The notes: generated by a model from the letters alone, not told the origin. Counted from the stretch's first letter, positions 42,471 to 51,968 are shown. The stretch: DNA of 64,000 nucleotides from Bradyrhizobium diazoefficiens (GCF_018131185.1 NZ_JAFCJE010000009.1:1-64000), one strand, 5' to 3'. A program made the numbers and translations.

Positions 42471-42905
42471 TCAGATGATGCCGTGCTTCCTCAACAGCGC
42501 TCGCTCGTCGCCGGATACCCAGCCGAACACCTTCGGCTCCCCGTTCAGATCCTGAATGAAGTAGTGGACGTCAAAAACTATCGCTATGTCTGGTTGATCC
42601 TTGCTGGCATAGGTTGCCGTCCAGGCGACATGGGCCATGCAATGATGCTCGTCTATCGGTGAGAGGCGTACATCGCGTATCCGCATTTCCTTCGTCCCGA
42701 TCGCCCGATAGCGTTCGTAACCTTGCGCCATAACCTTCTTGAGTTGATCGTCGTTCTTTCCAGCCGTCACCCCGGCAGGCGAGGCGGCGATGAAGTCGGA
42801 AGCATAAAGCGATGCGACTTCATCTGGATCGACGTTGCCATCGAGCGATCTATTGAAGAACGTCTCGTATCGCTCAAAGAACTTCCTTACACCGTCTTCC
42901 GTCAT
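42471..42905 (-). CDS. NTF2-like (SnoaL-type) hypothetical protein
   Basis: A 144-residue cone-shaped alpha+beta barrel. The long N-terminal helix (VRKFFERYETFFNRSLDGN) is followed by VASLYASDFIAASPAG and a beta sheet ending DVHYFIQDLNGEPKVFGWVS. The family covers enzymes and unnamed ligand-binding proteins. GGAAAG before the ATG at 42905 fixes the start. It is alone, 102 bases downstream of the ATP12 gene on the same strand. The ligand is unknown. Confidence 0.82.
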   Translation of the reverse strand: MTEDGVRKFFERYETFFNRSLDGNVDPDEVASLYASDFIAASPAGVTAGKNDDQLKKVMAQGYERYRAIGTKEMRIRDVRLSPIDEHHCMAHVAWTATYASKDQPDIAIVFDVHYFIQDLNGEPKVFGWVSGDERALLRKHGII

Positions 42906-43007
42906 TTTCTTTCCAAGTCCCAAACGCCGCGATCGATGCAAGAGGCCGCCAGCTGACGATCAGTTCCCGCAGAAAAACCGGACATCCGGATCCTCTCGTT
43001 AAGAACC

Positions 43008-43793
43008 TCAGGCCGCAGGCGGCTTTGCCGCCGCCAAAACCGCCACGGCGGCCTCGAAATCCCTGAAGCGGGCCGCGCGCCGGTGAGCGGCCTCCTCGTC
43101 CACGCCCCATTGGTCGATATTCCAGTCCTCATCGACATGGGCGGCGGCCCAGACCTGGTCGGCGTCGCGCGCGCCGTGCGCCAGGGCCAACGCCAGCAAC
43201 GCCGAGCCGGTCAGGGTCGTCACCACATGGAGTGCGGCGACCGACCAGGCATCCCCGGGCAGCGCGGCGCGCGCGGCCCTGACCGCTTCGTCCGGCTGTT
43301 TCACATGCATGACACCCTCGGACAGGATGAAATGTGCGCCCAAAGTCTCCGCGGCCCAGAACAACACCGGATCCCAATGTGCGGCCTCGCGGGCCACCAG
43401 CCCCTCGGGGTGGCCGGCGCGATAGAACAGCAGATCGGACTCGAAGTATCTTGCGAGATCGTCGCTGACGAGCTCGACGCGGTCGACGACGCTCTCCACG
43501 ACGCTGTTCGCGATCCGCGTCAGTGGCATGGTCACGGGATCGATCGTCTCCCCTTGGGCCGCCCATTCGGAGGCCACCGCATCGGCCAGTGCGCGCGAGG
43601 GGATCACCACCTGACGGCCGGAGGGTGTGCGGATCGGCTTGCCGTCGAGCGCGATGGCGAAGCCGCCTTCGGCCTCGGTGACGCCGGCCGTCTTGTAAAA
43701 GCGCTTGCGCAGCGGCGTGCGCGCGGATGCGCGCGCCGATGCCCGGGGATCCGGCGCGGGCTGCCCCGCAGCTTCTTCGAACAATTCGCGCAT
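43008..43793 (-). CDS. ATP12-family F1-ATPase assembly chaperone
   Basis: A 261-residue protein homologous to mitochondrial Atp12, which protects the F1 alpha subunit during assembly. KRFYKTAGVTEAEGGFAIAL and DGKPIRTPSGRQVVIPSRAL open the domain. SEWAAQGETIDPVTMPLTR and SDLLFYRAGHPEGLV, then HWDPVLFWAAETLGAHF are the landmarks. Alphaproteobacteria carry this gene as the bacterial root of the mitochondrial chaperone. It is followed downstream by the small exported protein gene in the same direction upstream of it. Confidence 0.93.
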   Translation of the reverse strand: MRELFEEAAGQPAPDPRASARASARTPLRKRFYKTAGVTEAEGGFAIALDGKPIRTPSGRQVVIPSRALADAVASEWAAQGETIDPVTMPLTRIANSVVESVVDRVELVSDDLARYFESDLLFYRAGHPEGLVAREAAHWDPVLFWAAETLGAHFILSEGVMHVKQPDEAVRAARAALPGDAWSVAALHVVTTLTGSALLALALAHGARDADQVWAAAHVDEDWNIDQWGVDEEAAHRRAARFRDFEAAVAVLAAAKPPAA

Positions 43794-43866
43794 GTCGGTT
43801 CTTCGGTCCCTGTCCTCAACAAATTACCGCCGCCGTCCCGGCGAAGGCCAGGCGACGATGACTGCA

Positions 43867-44166
43867 TTAGTTCGCGCAACTGCGCGCATATGTGCCGCGA
43901 TCGGCCGGCCCAAGCCCCGCAGCTGCAGCGTCGTCGAGGCACTTCGTGACGCGATCGCTGAACGAATTGCGCGGGAGTGGCCCGTAATTGTAGCGCAGCG
44001 GCGCATCGAATTGCGGAACTTTCGGCACCTCGATCTTCGGCGGCGGTGGCGGCGCAGGCTGCGAAGGAGCAAGCCTAGAGGCGCCCGGAGACACATATTG
44101 CGCCTGGACAGCCCGCCCCATGAACAGAGCAACCAACAGCACCACACCGATCGAAAGCCGCGTCAT
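43867..44166 (-). CDS. Small exported Pro-rich hypothetical protein
   Basis: A 99-residue product with a signal peptide (about 1-22, ending VQA), a Pro-rich segment (APPPPPKIEVPKVPQ) and a short C-terminal domain with two cysteines (TKCLDDAAAAG, ARSCAN) that could form a disulfide. No family is recognised. It is on the minus strand between the RluA-family gene and the ATP12 gene and may be part of one transcript with them. Confidence 0.72.
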   Translation of the reverse strand: MTRLSIGVVLLVALFMGRAVQAQYVSPGASRLAPSQPAPPPPPKIEVPKVPQFDAPLRYNYGPLPRNSFSDRVTKCLDDAAAAGLGPADRGTYARSCAN

Positions 44167-44206
44167 GGCGGATATGTCGTGCGCCCACTGTCCTCATTCA
44201 ACCCGG

Positions 44207-45421
44207 CTATTCCTCCGGAGCGTTTTCGATCGGATCAAATCTGGCTGCGTCGAGACCGAGCAGGTTCCACGATTGCTGCATGTGCGGCGGCAGCGGCGCG
44301 GTCGCGTCGATCACGCCGCCGCGCGGATGCGGGATGACGATGCGGCGCGCCAACAGATGCAACCGGTTTTGCAGGCCGCCCGGCAGCTGCCAGTTTTCGA
44401 TGTTGAAATATTTGGGATCGCCGACGATGGGGTGGCCGATATGGGCCATGTGGGCGCGCAGCTGGTGGGTGCGGCCCGTCACCGGCTTCAGCGAGACCCA
44501 GGTCAGCTTGTTGCCGGCGGTCTCGACCACGGCGTAGTACGTCACCGCGTGGCTTGCGCCCTCGTCGCCGTGCTGGGCGATGCGCATGATGGTATCGTCC
44601 TCGCTCTCCTCCTTGGCAAGAAAGGTCGAGATGCGGCCCTGCTTGGGCTTCGGCAGCCCCGGCACCAGCGCCCAATAGACCTTGCGCGCCGACCGCGAGC
44701 GGAACGCGCCGGTCAGATGCGAGGCGGCAAAGCGCGTCTTCGCAACCAGCAAGCAACCCGACGTCTCCCTGTCGATGCGGTGCACGAGGCGCGGCTTCTG
44801 GCCCTTGGAGTCGCGCATCACCTCCAGCATCTGGTCGATGTGCCGCGTCATGCCCGAGCCGCCCTGCACGGCAAGGCCGGCGGGCTTGTTCAGGACGAGG
44901 ACGTCGTCGTCCTCCCAGATGGTCATTTCCTTCAGCGCCTTGAGCGTCTTCTGCGCAGCCTCCGACAGTTCGCCGACGACCTTCGGCGTGTCGAGCTTGA
45001 GCGGTGGAATGCGGACGCTCTGGCCCTCCTCCAGGCGGTCCTTGCTGTCGACACGCTTGCCGTCGACGCGCAGCTCGCCTTTGCGCACGACGCGCTGGAT
45101 GTGGGAGAACGACAGGCCGGGAAACCGCGCTTCGAGGAAGCGATCGACGCGCATGTTGTTCTCGTCGGCCGTCACGATGACGGTCTGCACCTTGGTCGGC
45201 AGCAATGCCTCGACGGGCTTTGCCGGCTCAGGTCTTTCCTGGACAACTTTCGGCGGACGCCGCTCCGCGCGCTCGCCCGCAAAGCGCGGCGGCTTTCCAC
45301 CGGGCTTGCCGCCCGGACGCAGGCCGGCTGTCTTTGCGCTGCGCGCCTGATGAGGGCGCGCTTCCTTGCGCTCGTCGCGCGAACGGGGCTTGGGATCGGT
45401 TCTTTTGATACGGCGGCTCAT
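44207..45421 (-). CDS. RluA-family pseudouridine synthase (RluC-like)
   Basis: Converts uridine to pseudouridine in 23S rRNA. The 404 residues start with a basic disordered extension (1-90) that is unusual for the family. An S4 RNA-binding domain follows (91-150, RVDRFLEARFPGLSFSHIQR), then the catalytic domain with RLVHRIDRETSGCLL; Asp217 is the nucleophile. GRTHQLRAHMAHIGHPIVGD near residue 330 is the RluA signature. It is most like RluC or RluD; the exact target uridines cannot be told from the sequence. Confidence 0.93.
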   Translation of the reverse strand: MSRRIKRTDPKPRSRDERKEARPHQARSAKTAGLRPGGKPGGKPPRFAGERAERRPPKVVQERPEPAKPVEALLPTKVQTVIVTADENNMRVDRFLEARFPGLSFSHIQRVVRKGELRVDGKRVDSKDRLEEGQSVRIPPLKLDTPKVVGELSEAAQKTLKALKEMTIWEDDDVLVLNKPAGLAVQGGSGMTRHIDQMLEVMRDSKGQKPRLVHRIDRETSGCLLVAKTRFAASHLTGAFRSRSARKVYWALVPGLPKPKQGRISTFLAKEESEDDTIMRIAQHGDEGASHAVTYYAVVETAGNKLTWVSLKPVTGRTHQLRAHMAHIGHPIVGDPKYFNIENWQLPGGLQNRLHLLARRIVIPHPRGGVIDATAPLPPHMQQSWNLLGLDAARFDPIENAPEE

Positions 45422-45473
45422 GGCTGCCTGCGTACCCTAAAAGCCGGCTGCCGTCACGGCGAAATGGCCGTTT

Positions 45474-46811
45474 CTAGCCTGTCCCGCCCCGCTCTTTCCG
45501 CAACTTCGCCCAGTAATCCAGCCGCTTCCTGATCTCGCGCTCGAAGCCGCGCTCGGGCGGGTCGTAGAAGGTCTGGCGGCCCAGGGCTTCCGGGAAGTAA
45601 TCCTGGCCGGAGAAGGCATCCGGCATATCGTGGTCGTATTCGTATGATGCGCCGTAGCCTTCCGACTTCATCAGCTTGGTCGGGGAGTTGAGGATGTGCT
45701 TGGGCGGCAGCAGCGAGCCGGCCTGCTTTGCGACCTGCATCGCCGTGCCGAAGGCAGTGTAGACCGCGTTCGATTTCGGCGCGGTGGCGAGATAGACCAC
45801 CGCCTGCGCGATCGCGAGCTCACCTTCGGGATGGCCGAGGAAGTCGAAGGCGTCCTTGGCTGCGTTGGCGATGACGAGCGCCTGCGGATCGGCGAGGCCG
45901 ATGTCCTCCACCGCCATGCGCACGACGCGGCGGGCCAGGAACAACGGGTCCTCGCCGGCATCCAGCATGCGCGCGAGGTAATACAGCGCAGCATCGGGAT
46001 CGGAGCCGCGCACCGACTTATGCAGCGCCGAGATCAGGTTGTAATGGCCGTCGGCCGACTTGTCGTAGATCGGAGCGCGGCGCTGCAGGATGTCCTGCAA
46101 TTGCGCGGCATTGAAAATCTCGTCCGCCCGCGCCGAGCGCCAGACCTCTTCGGCGAGCGTGAGTGAAGCACGGCCATCGCCGTCGGCCATGCGCACCAGC
46201 ACCGCGCGCGCCTCTTCATCGAGCGGCAGCTTCCTGCCCTCGACCGCCTCGGCATGCGCGAACAGCTTTTCGATGGCGGCAGCGTCGAGCGAGCGAAACA
46301 CCAGGACGCGCGCGCGAGAGAGCAACGCCGCGTTGAGCTCGAAGGACGGGTTCTCGGTGGTGGCGCCGACCATGACCACCGTGCCGTCTTCCATCACGGG
46401 CAGAAACGAATCCTGCTGCGCGCGATTGAAGCGATGCACCTCGTCGACAAACAGCAGCGTGCCCTTGCCCATCTCGCGACGGGCACGCGCGGCGTCGAAA
46501 GCCTTCTTCAGGTCGGCGACGCCGGAGAACACCGCGGAGATCTGCTCGAAATGCAGATCGGTCGCATCCGCCAGCAGCCGCGCCACCGTGGTCTTGCCGG
46601 TGCCAGGCGGTCCCCAGAACACCAGCGATCCCAGCGTGCGCGTCTCCAGCATGCGCGTCAGGGCGCCGTCGGGACCGAGGATATGGTCCTGCCCGACGAC
46701 CTCCGACAACACCCGCGGGCGTAAGCGGTCCGGCAGCGGATGCGGCGCGTCGTGGTCGAGCCCCGCCGCAGCGAAGAGAGTTGGCGTCTGCTGTGGTCGC
46801 TTCGGACTCAT
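45474..46811 (-). CDS. rarA: Replication-associated recombination protein A (MgsA/Mgs1 family)
   Basis: A clamp-loader-like AAA+ ATPase that acts at stalled replication forks. The 445 residues contain Walker A GPPGTGKTT (67-75), Walker B LLFVDEVHRFN, sensor 1 MVGATTENPSFELN with arginine finger region, and the C-terminal tetramerisation domain (HKSVRGSDPDAALYYLARML). The N terminus TPTLFAAAGLDHDAPHPLPDRLRP is split by the family's SSB-interacting segment. The start overlaps the DegQ-like stop by 4 bases, so the two are one operon. Confidence 0.95.
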   Translation of the reverse strand: MSPKRPQQTPTLFAAAGLDHDAPHPLPDRLRPRVLSEVVGQDHILGPDGALTRMLETRTLGSLVFWGPPGTGKTTVARLLADATDLHFEQISAVFSGVADLKKAFDAARARREMGKGTLLFVDEVHRFNRAQQDSFLPVMEDGTVVMVGATTENPSFELNAALLSRARVLVFRSLDAAAIEKLFAHAEAVEGRKLPLDEEARAVLVRMADGDGRASLTLAEEVWRSARADEIFNAAQLQDILQRRAPIYDKSADGHYNLISALHKSVRGSDPDAALYYLARMLDAGEDPLFLARRVVRMAVEDIGLADPQALVIANAAKDAFDFLGHPEGELAIAQAVVYLATAPKSNAVYTAFGTAMQVAKQAGSLLPPKHILNSPTKLMKSEGYGASYEYDHDMPDAFSGQDYFPEALGRQTFYDPPERGFEREIRKRLDYWAKLRKERGGTG

Positions 46812-48214
46812 CCGCCCAGCGTGACGTTGATCTGCTGGCCGCCGCGCACCAGCGTGATGCGCCAGATCCTCGCGCGCTCGCCCGCCGCCTTTTCCAGGTC
46901 GACGGTCTTGCTTATCTTCTGGTTGTTGACGGCGAGGATGATGTCGCCCTTCTGGAAGCCGACATTCGCGGCCGCACTGTCGCCGCCAAGATCGGTGATC
47001 ACGACTCCCTCGGTATCGGCGTCAAGATGCAACTCGTCGGCAACCGCCGGGGTGATGGTCGAGACCTTCGCGCCCTGGAACGGCGAGCGGGCGGTGACGA
47101 CGAGTTCGTTGCGTCCCGTATCGGGTGCGGTCTCAAGCGCCACCGTCAGCTTGACCGGCTTGCCACCACGCTGCACGTCGATCTGCGCGCTACCGCCGAG
47201 CGGACGGGTGGCGAAGCGATAGTCGAAGGCGTTGGGATCATCGACGATCTGGCCGTCGATTCCGGTGATGAGGTCGGAGGATTTCAGGCCGGCCTTCGCG
47301 GCGGGGCCATTCGAGACCACGCTCGCCACCAGCGCGCCGGTCGGCGACCGCAAGCCCAGGCTCTCGGCAATCTCCGGCGTCACCACCTGCAACTTCGCCC
47401 CGAGCCACGGCCGCTTCACCGCCTTGCCGCCGCTCTTGGCGGAGCTGACGACGACACGCACCATGTTGGCGGGGATCGCAAAGCCGATTCCTTGCGAGCC
47501 GCCGGAGCGCGAATAGATCGCGGTGTTGATGCCGGCGAGCTTGCCGCTCATGTCGACCAGCGCGCCGCCGGAATTGCCGGGATTGATCGCAGCGTCAGTC
47601 TGGATGAAGAACTGGTAGTCCGTGATCCCGACCTGCGTGCGCGCGAGCGCCGAGATGATGCCATGAGTCACGGTCTGGCCGACGCCGAAGGGATTGCCGA
47701 TCGCAAGCACGACGTCGCCGACCAGCAATTCGTCGGAATTGGTGAAATCGAGGGTCGGAAATTTCTCCTTGCTGTCCTTCAGCCGCAGCACGGCGAGATC
47801 GGTGCGGGAATCCTTCAAGAGGATCTCGGCCTCGAACTCGCGCTTGTCGGACAGCGATACCTTCACCTGGTCCGCACCCTCGATGACATGAACGTTGGTG
47901 ACGACGAGGCCGGAGGCATCAACGATGACGCCGGAGCCAAGCGAGCGCTGCATCTGCTCGGGCTGCTGGCCGGGCACGCCGAAGAAGCGGCGGAAGACGG
48001 GGTCATCAAGCAGCGGATTGCGGTTCTGCACCACCTTGGCGGCATAGACGTTGACGACGGCCGGCTGCACCCGCTGCACGATCGGCGCATAGGATAGACG
48101 CAGCTCGGCCGGCGAGGACGGAACACGGCGATCCTGCGCCGGAGCCGGATTGAAGTGGGCGGAAAAGCCTATGCACAAGGCCGTGACGGCGGCGGTCCAG
48201 CTCGTTCGAAACAT
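46808..48214 (-). CDS. DegQ/HtrA-family periplasmic serine protease
   Basis: A 468-residue periplasmic quality-control protease with a signal peptide (about 1-27, ending APAQ). The trypsin-like domain has the triad His109 (VTNVHV), Asp139 (SRTDLAVL) and Ser215 (NPGNSGGAL). Two PDZ domains follow (about 285-375 and 385-465). The ATG at 48214 is chosen for AGAGGTAGGA directly upstream and for the signal peptide; the frame to 48466 is spurious. It is the first gene of the pair with rarA. Confidence 0.95.
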   Translation of the reverse strand: MFRTSWTAAVTALCIGFSAHFNPAPAQDRRVPSSPAELRLSYAPIVQRVQPAVVNVYAAKVVQNRNPLLDDPVFRRFFGVPGQQPEQMQRSLGSGVIVDASGLVVTNVHVIEGADQVKVSLSDKREFEAEILLKDSRTDLAVLRLKDSKEKFPTLDFTNSDELLVGDVVLAIGNPFGVGQTVTHGIISALARTQVGITDYQFFIQTDAAINPGNSGGALVDMSGKLAGINTAIYSRSGGSQGIGFAIPANMVRVVVSSAKSGGKAVKRPWLGAKLQVVTPEIAESLGLRSPTGALVASVVSNGPAAKAGLKSSDLITGIDGQIVDDPNAFDYRFATRPLGGSAQIDVQRGGKPVKLTVALETAPDTGRNELVVTARSPFQGAKVSTITPAVADELHLDADTEGVVITDLGGDSAAANVGFQKGDIILAVNNQKISKTVDLEKAAGERARIWRITLVRGGQQINVTLGG

Positions 48215-48540
48215 TCCTACCTCTTGGAAAAGACGCCGGAATATAGGCGCGTTCGCCCCCCAATAGAAGGGCGCCGGGCGGCAATTCGGGCCCCTTTTCC
48301 GGTGTGTCCGGGACGCAAGCCGAGCGTGCGAATCGGCAATTTGCATCATGGCTCGATTGGCATGATGCGCATCATCCCGCATTGTGATGTCGAGCGGATT
48401 CGGTTGCGGCGAATTTGCATCAGTCGGAACCCACACAAGCGCGTCGCAGCGTCGCGGGCCGGTCATCGATCATACCTAGGCTCTCCGCCAGCGACTTATC
48501 ACGGACTTTGGGAAAGTTCGTCAAACGATGGAGGCGTAAC
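48215..48540. other. Divergent intergenic region
   Basis: 326 bases between the protease and porin genes, holding the promoters of both. The 11-mer AATTTGCATCA occurs twice (48338-48348 and 48412-48422), a possible paired operator. No gene is supported. Confidence 0.5.
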
Positions 48541-50160
48541 GTGAGCAGGAGCAGAACAAGAATTGCAGCCACGGCGATCAGTCTCGCCGGCGCGCTGGCG
48601 GCCTCGCAGGCCCAGGCCCAATCGGCAAGCAGCAGCGAGCAGGAGATTGCCCTGCTCAAGCAACAGTTGAAGATGCTGGAGCAAAAGCTCGACAAGCTCC
48701 AGAGCCAGACCGCCGCGAACACGGCGGCCACCGCGAAGGCCAAGGCCGAAGCGAAGGCCGAGGCCAAGGCCGAAGCGCGCTCGGAAGCAAAGGCCGCAGT
48801 TGCCAACGCCAATGCCGCGATCCCCGTCAAGGGACCGGCGCCGGCCTCCGGCGTCGTCGTGACGATGCCGAACAACCGGCCGACCATTTGCACCGCCGAC
48901 CAGGCGAACTGCGTCGCCATCACCAGTCGCCTGCACTGGGATGTGGGGGGCTATGACTACCGTCCCAACACCGCAGCGACCGTGCCGCAGAAGCTCGACA
49001 GCGGCCAGAACGTTCGCCGCGCGCGCATCGGCGTCACCGGCAAGTTCTTCAACGACTGGAATTTTGCGCTGGTCTACGATTTCGGTGGCTCGTCCGATGG
49101 ATTTGGCGGCGCCGCGCCGGGATCTCTCCCGGGCGGTGGCCTCTCCGGTGTCGAGAACGCTTATCTCAGCTACACCGGTCTGAAGCCGTTCGGCGGACGG
49201 ATGGCGATCGAGGCCGGCATCATGGACCTGCCCTACACCCTGGACGAGGCCACGAGTTCCAACGACATCATGTTCATGGAGCGCGCCTCGCCCGGCGTGA
49301 TCGCCACCAACATCGCCGCAGGCGACTTTCGCTCCGCAGCCGGTGCGCGCTGGTACAACGACCAGCTCTGGATCGGCGGCTATGTCACGGGACCGTCGAC
49401 GGGTGCGATCCACTCCGCCTCCAGCGCGACGCCGGCGGGCACGAGCGAGCAATATGGCGCCGTGGCGCGCGTGGCCGGCAATCCGATCAGCGCCAAGGAC
49501 TACTCGGTGCATATCGGCGCCAATGCGCAATGGCTGATCCAGCCGCCGCGCAATCTGATCGCCAACACGCAGACGGTCACACTCAGCGATCGTCCGGAAC
49601 TGCGGCTTGATCCGACGACGCTGATCTCGACGGGCGCCATCGCCAACGCTTCGGGCGCGCAGGTCTACAGCGTCGAGGCGGCGGCGACCTATGGTCCGCT
49701 CATCGTCCAGGGCGAGTACTTCTGGTACAATGTCGACCGCACCGCCAATACCGGCGTTCCGCTGGTCGGCGCGCCGAGCCTCAAATTCCAGGGCGGCTAC
49801 GCGCAGGCCGGCTACGTGCTGACGGGCGAAGGCCGGAGCTACAATGCGGCGAACGCGGCCTATCACGGCGTCAAGCCGGCGCATCCGTTCTCGCTCGACG
49901 GCGGTGGCTGGGGCGCGTGGGAGATTGCGGGACGCTTCTCGACCATCGATCTCAACGATCAGCTCGCGACCGCGAGCGGCGTCGCCGGCGGCCGGCAGAC
50001 GGTCTATACGCTCGCGCTCAATTGGTACGTCAACGGCAACGTCCGTTTCATGCTCGACTACCTGCACGGAACGGTGTCGCGGCAGGCCTCGCCGATCTCG
50101 ACCGCAAACGTCGGCTCGAAGTTCGACGCCGTCGCGATGCGCACGCAGTTCGCGTTCTAG
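48541..50160 (+). CDS. OprP/OprO-like outer-membrane porin
   Basis: A 539-residue porin. The GTG start at 48541 is preferred because GGAGG lies 7 bases upstream and it yields a signal peptide (about 1-26, ending AQA). The mature N terminus is a coiled coil (EQEIALLKQQLKMLEQKLDK) followed by AEAKAEAKAEA repeats, which probably forms a trimeric periplasmic stalk. The rest is a 16-stranded barrel of the phosphate-selective porin O/P family (RARIGVTGKFFNDWNFALVY; ends with Phe as outer-membrane proteins do, TQFAF). The anion or substrate is unknown. Confidence 0.93.
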   Translation: MSRSRTRIAATAISLAGALAASQAQAQSASSSEQEIALLKQQLKMLEQKLDKLQSQTAANTAATAKAKAEAKAEAKAEARSEAKAAVANANAAIPVKGPAPASGVVVTMPNNRPTICTADQANCVAITSRLHWDVGGYDYRPNTAATVPQKLDSGQNVRRARIGVTGKFFNDWNFALVYDFGGSSDGFGGAAPGSLPGGGLSGVENAYLSYTGLKPFGGRMAIEAGIMDLPYTLDEATSSNDIMFMERASPGVIATNIAAGDFRSAAGARWYNDQLWIGGYVTGPSTGAIHSASSATPAGTSEQYGAVARVAGNPISAKDYSVHIGANAQWLIQPPRNLIANTQTVTLSDRPELRLDPTTLISTGAIANASGAQVYSVEAAATYGPLIVQGEYFWYNVDRTANTGVPLVGAPSLKFQGGYAQAGYVLTGEGRSYNAANAAYHGVKPAHPFSLDGGGWGAWEIAGRFSTIDLNDQLATASGVAGGRQTVYTLALNWYVNGNVRFMLDYLHGTVSRQASPISTANVGSKFDAVAMRTQFAF

Positions 50161-50169
50161 GCAAACTCG

Positions 50170-50333
50170 TCGTCCCGGGGCGCGCGCCAGCGCGAACCCG
50201 GGACCCATCACCACAGGATGGAGTTTGGCGAAGACCCGGAGTTGCCGGGCCGCGCTAAAATTTCGTCCTGTGGCTATGGATCCCCGCGTCCGCGGAGATG
50301 ACACCGAGCTTGAGGAAGGCGCTCCTCGACAAT
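50170..50333. repeat. Intergenic composite repeat
   Basis: CGTCCCGGGGCGCGCGCCAGCGCGAACCCGGGACC (two arms of CCCGGG around a short loop) and a second CCACAGG...CCTGTGG pair (50212-50275). A dispersed palindromic element between the porin and HxlR genes. Confidence 0.5.
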
Positions 50334-50711
50334 CTATGCCGCGCGCTTCGGCTTCTTCACGACCACCGGCGCTGGCGCGCAGGACAGTCGCTGCTGATGG
50401 CTCTCGCCCCAGGCTTTGAGGATATCGATCACCGGCCTGAGGCTCTCGCCGAGCTCGGAGAGGCAATACTCCACCCGCGGCGGCACCTCGGCATAGACCT
50501 TGCGGATGACGAGCTTGTCCTCCTCCAGCGCGCGAAGCTGTTTCGTCAGCATGCGCTGGGTGATGCCGGGCATGCGGCGGCGCAATTCGCCGAAACGCTG
50601 GGTGCCGCTCTGCAGGTGATAGAGGATGACGCCCTTCCACTTGCCGTCGATCAGGTCCAGCGTCGCCTCGACCGAGCAGCCCGGGCGCCGGGCAAAATCG
50701 CGCCGCTTCAT
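50334..50711 (-). CDS. HxlR-family transcriptional regulator
   Basis: A 125-residue winged-helix regulator. The single cysteine near the N terminus (GCSVEATLDLIDGKWKGVIL, split) and the DNA-binding segment FGELRRRMPGITQRMLTKQLRALEED define the HxlR/MarR-like family. Members often respond to quinones, aldehydes or hypochlorite by cysteine oxidation. It is divergent from the quinone-oxidoreductase-type gene at 50847 and is likely to control it and itself from the shared 135-base gap. A start at 50735 is also possible. Confidence 0.9.
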   Translation of the reverse strand: MKRRDFARRPGCSVEATLDLIDGKWKGVILYHLQSGTQRFGELRRRMPGITQRMLTKQLRALEEDKLVIRKVYAEVPPRVEYCLSELGESLRPVIDILKAWGESHQQRLSCAPAPVVVKKPKRAA

Positions 50712-50724
50712 GCGTGTTTTCCCA

Positions 50725-50746
50725 ATAGTATCCAAACGGGGACTAT
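50725..50746. promoter_or_regulatory. Candidate HxlR operator
   Basis: ATAGTATCC (50725-50733), AAAC, GGGGACTAT (50738-50746): an inverted repeat with 7 of 9 positions paired, 14 bases before the regulator's start codon in the divergent region. An autoregulatory operator is inferred. Confidence 0.45.
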
Positions 50747-50846
50747 ATCCCCGAATTTACAGTACTTGCCAAATCGGAGCCAGGGCAACAGTTAGCAGGT
50801 CAGGCGCATGTCCCCAGGCTGGGCGCCCATCTGATGGAGACAAACC

Positions 50847-51860
50847 ATGAAGGCCGTCGGCTACAAGAAATCGCTTCCGATCGAGGACGCGGATTCGCTG
50901 ATCGATTTCGAGACCGCAAAACCCGAGCCCAAGGGGCGCGACATCCGCGTCGCCGTGAAGGCGATCTCGGCCAATCCGGTTGATTACAAGGTACGCAAGC
51001 GCGCCGCCCCGCCCGCGGGCGAGACCAAGATCTTGGGTTATGACGCGGCCGGCGTGGTGGACGCTGTCGGGCCCGAGGTCTCTCTATTCAAGCCGGGCGA
51101 CGAGGTGTTTTACGCCGGCTCGATCCTGCGCCAGGGCACCAATGCCGAATTCCATCTCGTCGATGAACGCATCGTCGGCAACAAGCCGAAGTCGCTCTCG
51201 TTTGCTCAGGCAGCCGCCCTCCCCCTGACCTCCATCACCGCCTGGGAACTGTTGTTCGACCGGCTCGGCGCCGTGCCGGGCAAGAGCCTCGATCCGCGCA
51301 CGCTGCTGATCACCGGCGGCGCCGGTGGCGTCGGCTCGATCCTGATCCAGCTCGCGCGCCGCCTCACCGGGCTGACGGTGCTCGCGACCGCAACGCGGCC
51401 GGAATCGCAAAAATGGTGCCTCGATCTCGGCGCGCATGCCGTGATCGACCACGGCAAGCCGATGAAGGAGCAGATCGAGAAACTAAAGCTGCCGCCGGTC
51501 GCATTGGTGGCGAGCCTCACCTTCACGGACCAACACTACAAGGCCATCGCCGAGTTCATGGCGCCGCAGGGCCGGTTCGGTCTGATCGACGATCCACCGG
51601 AGTTCGTCATGAGCACGTTCAAGGGCAAGGCGATCTCGGTGCACTGGGAATCCATGTTCACCCGCTCCTCGTTCCAGACGCCGGACATGATCGCGCAGCA
51701 TCATCTGCTGAACGACGTCGCCGACCTCATCGACAAGGGCGTCTTGCGCACCACGCTTGACCAGACATTTGGCACGATCAACGCAGCAAATCTCAAACGC
51801 GCGCATGCGCTGCTCGAGAGCGGCAAGTCGCGCGGCAAGATCGTGCTGGAGGGATGGTAG
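50847..51860 (+). CDS. Zinc-type alcohol dehydrogenase-like / quinone oxidoreductase (MDR family)
   Basis: A 337-residue NADPH-dependent medium-chain reductase without the structural zinc. The N-terminal GroES-like domain contains KAISANPVDYKVRKRA and GYDAAGVVDAVGPEV. The Rossmann motif TGGAGGVGSILIQLARRL is at about 152-169. Such enzymes reduce quinones or enones and are often controlled by HxlR regulators, as the divergent neighbour suggests. GGAGA upstream of the ATG fixes the start. Confidence 0.93.
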   Translation: MKAVGYKKSLPIEDADSLIDFETAKPEPKGRDIRVAVKAISANPVDYKVRKRAAPPAGETKILGYDAAGVVDAVGPEVSLFKPGDEVFYAGSILRQGTNAEFHLVDERIVGNKPKSLSFAQAAALPLTSITAWELLFDRLGAVPGKSLDPRTLLITGGAGGVGSILIQLARRLTGLTVLATATRPESQKWCLDLGAHAVIDHGKPMKEQIEKLKLPPVALVASLTFTDQHYKAIAEFMAPQGRFGLIDDPPEFVMSTFKGKAISVHWESMFTRSSFQTPDMIAQHHLLNDVADLIDKGVLRTTLDQTFGTINAANLKRAHALLESGKSRGKIVLEGW

Positions 51861-51870
51861 GCGAAGGAGT

Positions 51871-51967
51871 CGCAGGGTGGGCAAAGGCGCACTTGCGCCG
51901 TGCCCACCACCTCTCTCGGTTGCTAAGAAATGCGTGGGCACGCTGTCGCTTTGCCCACCCTACGGCA
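51871..51967. repeat. GTAGGGTGGGC palindromic repeat, copy 3
   Basis: CGCAGGGTGGGCAAAGGCGC...GTGCCCACC and GTGGGCACGC...TTTGCCCACCCTACGG. Third copy of the element at 24076 and 39257; it fills most of the gap before the DUF1330 gene. Confidence 0.75.
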
Positions 51968-51968
51968 G

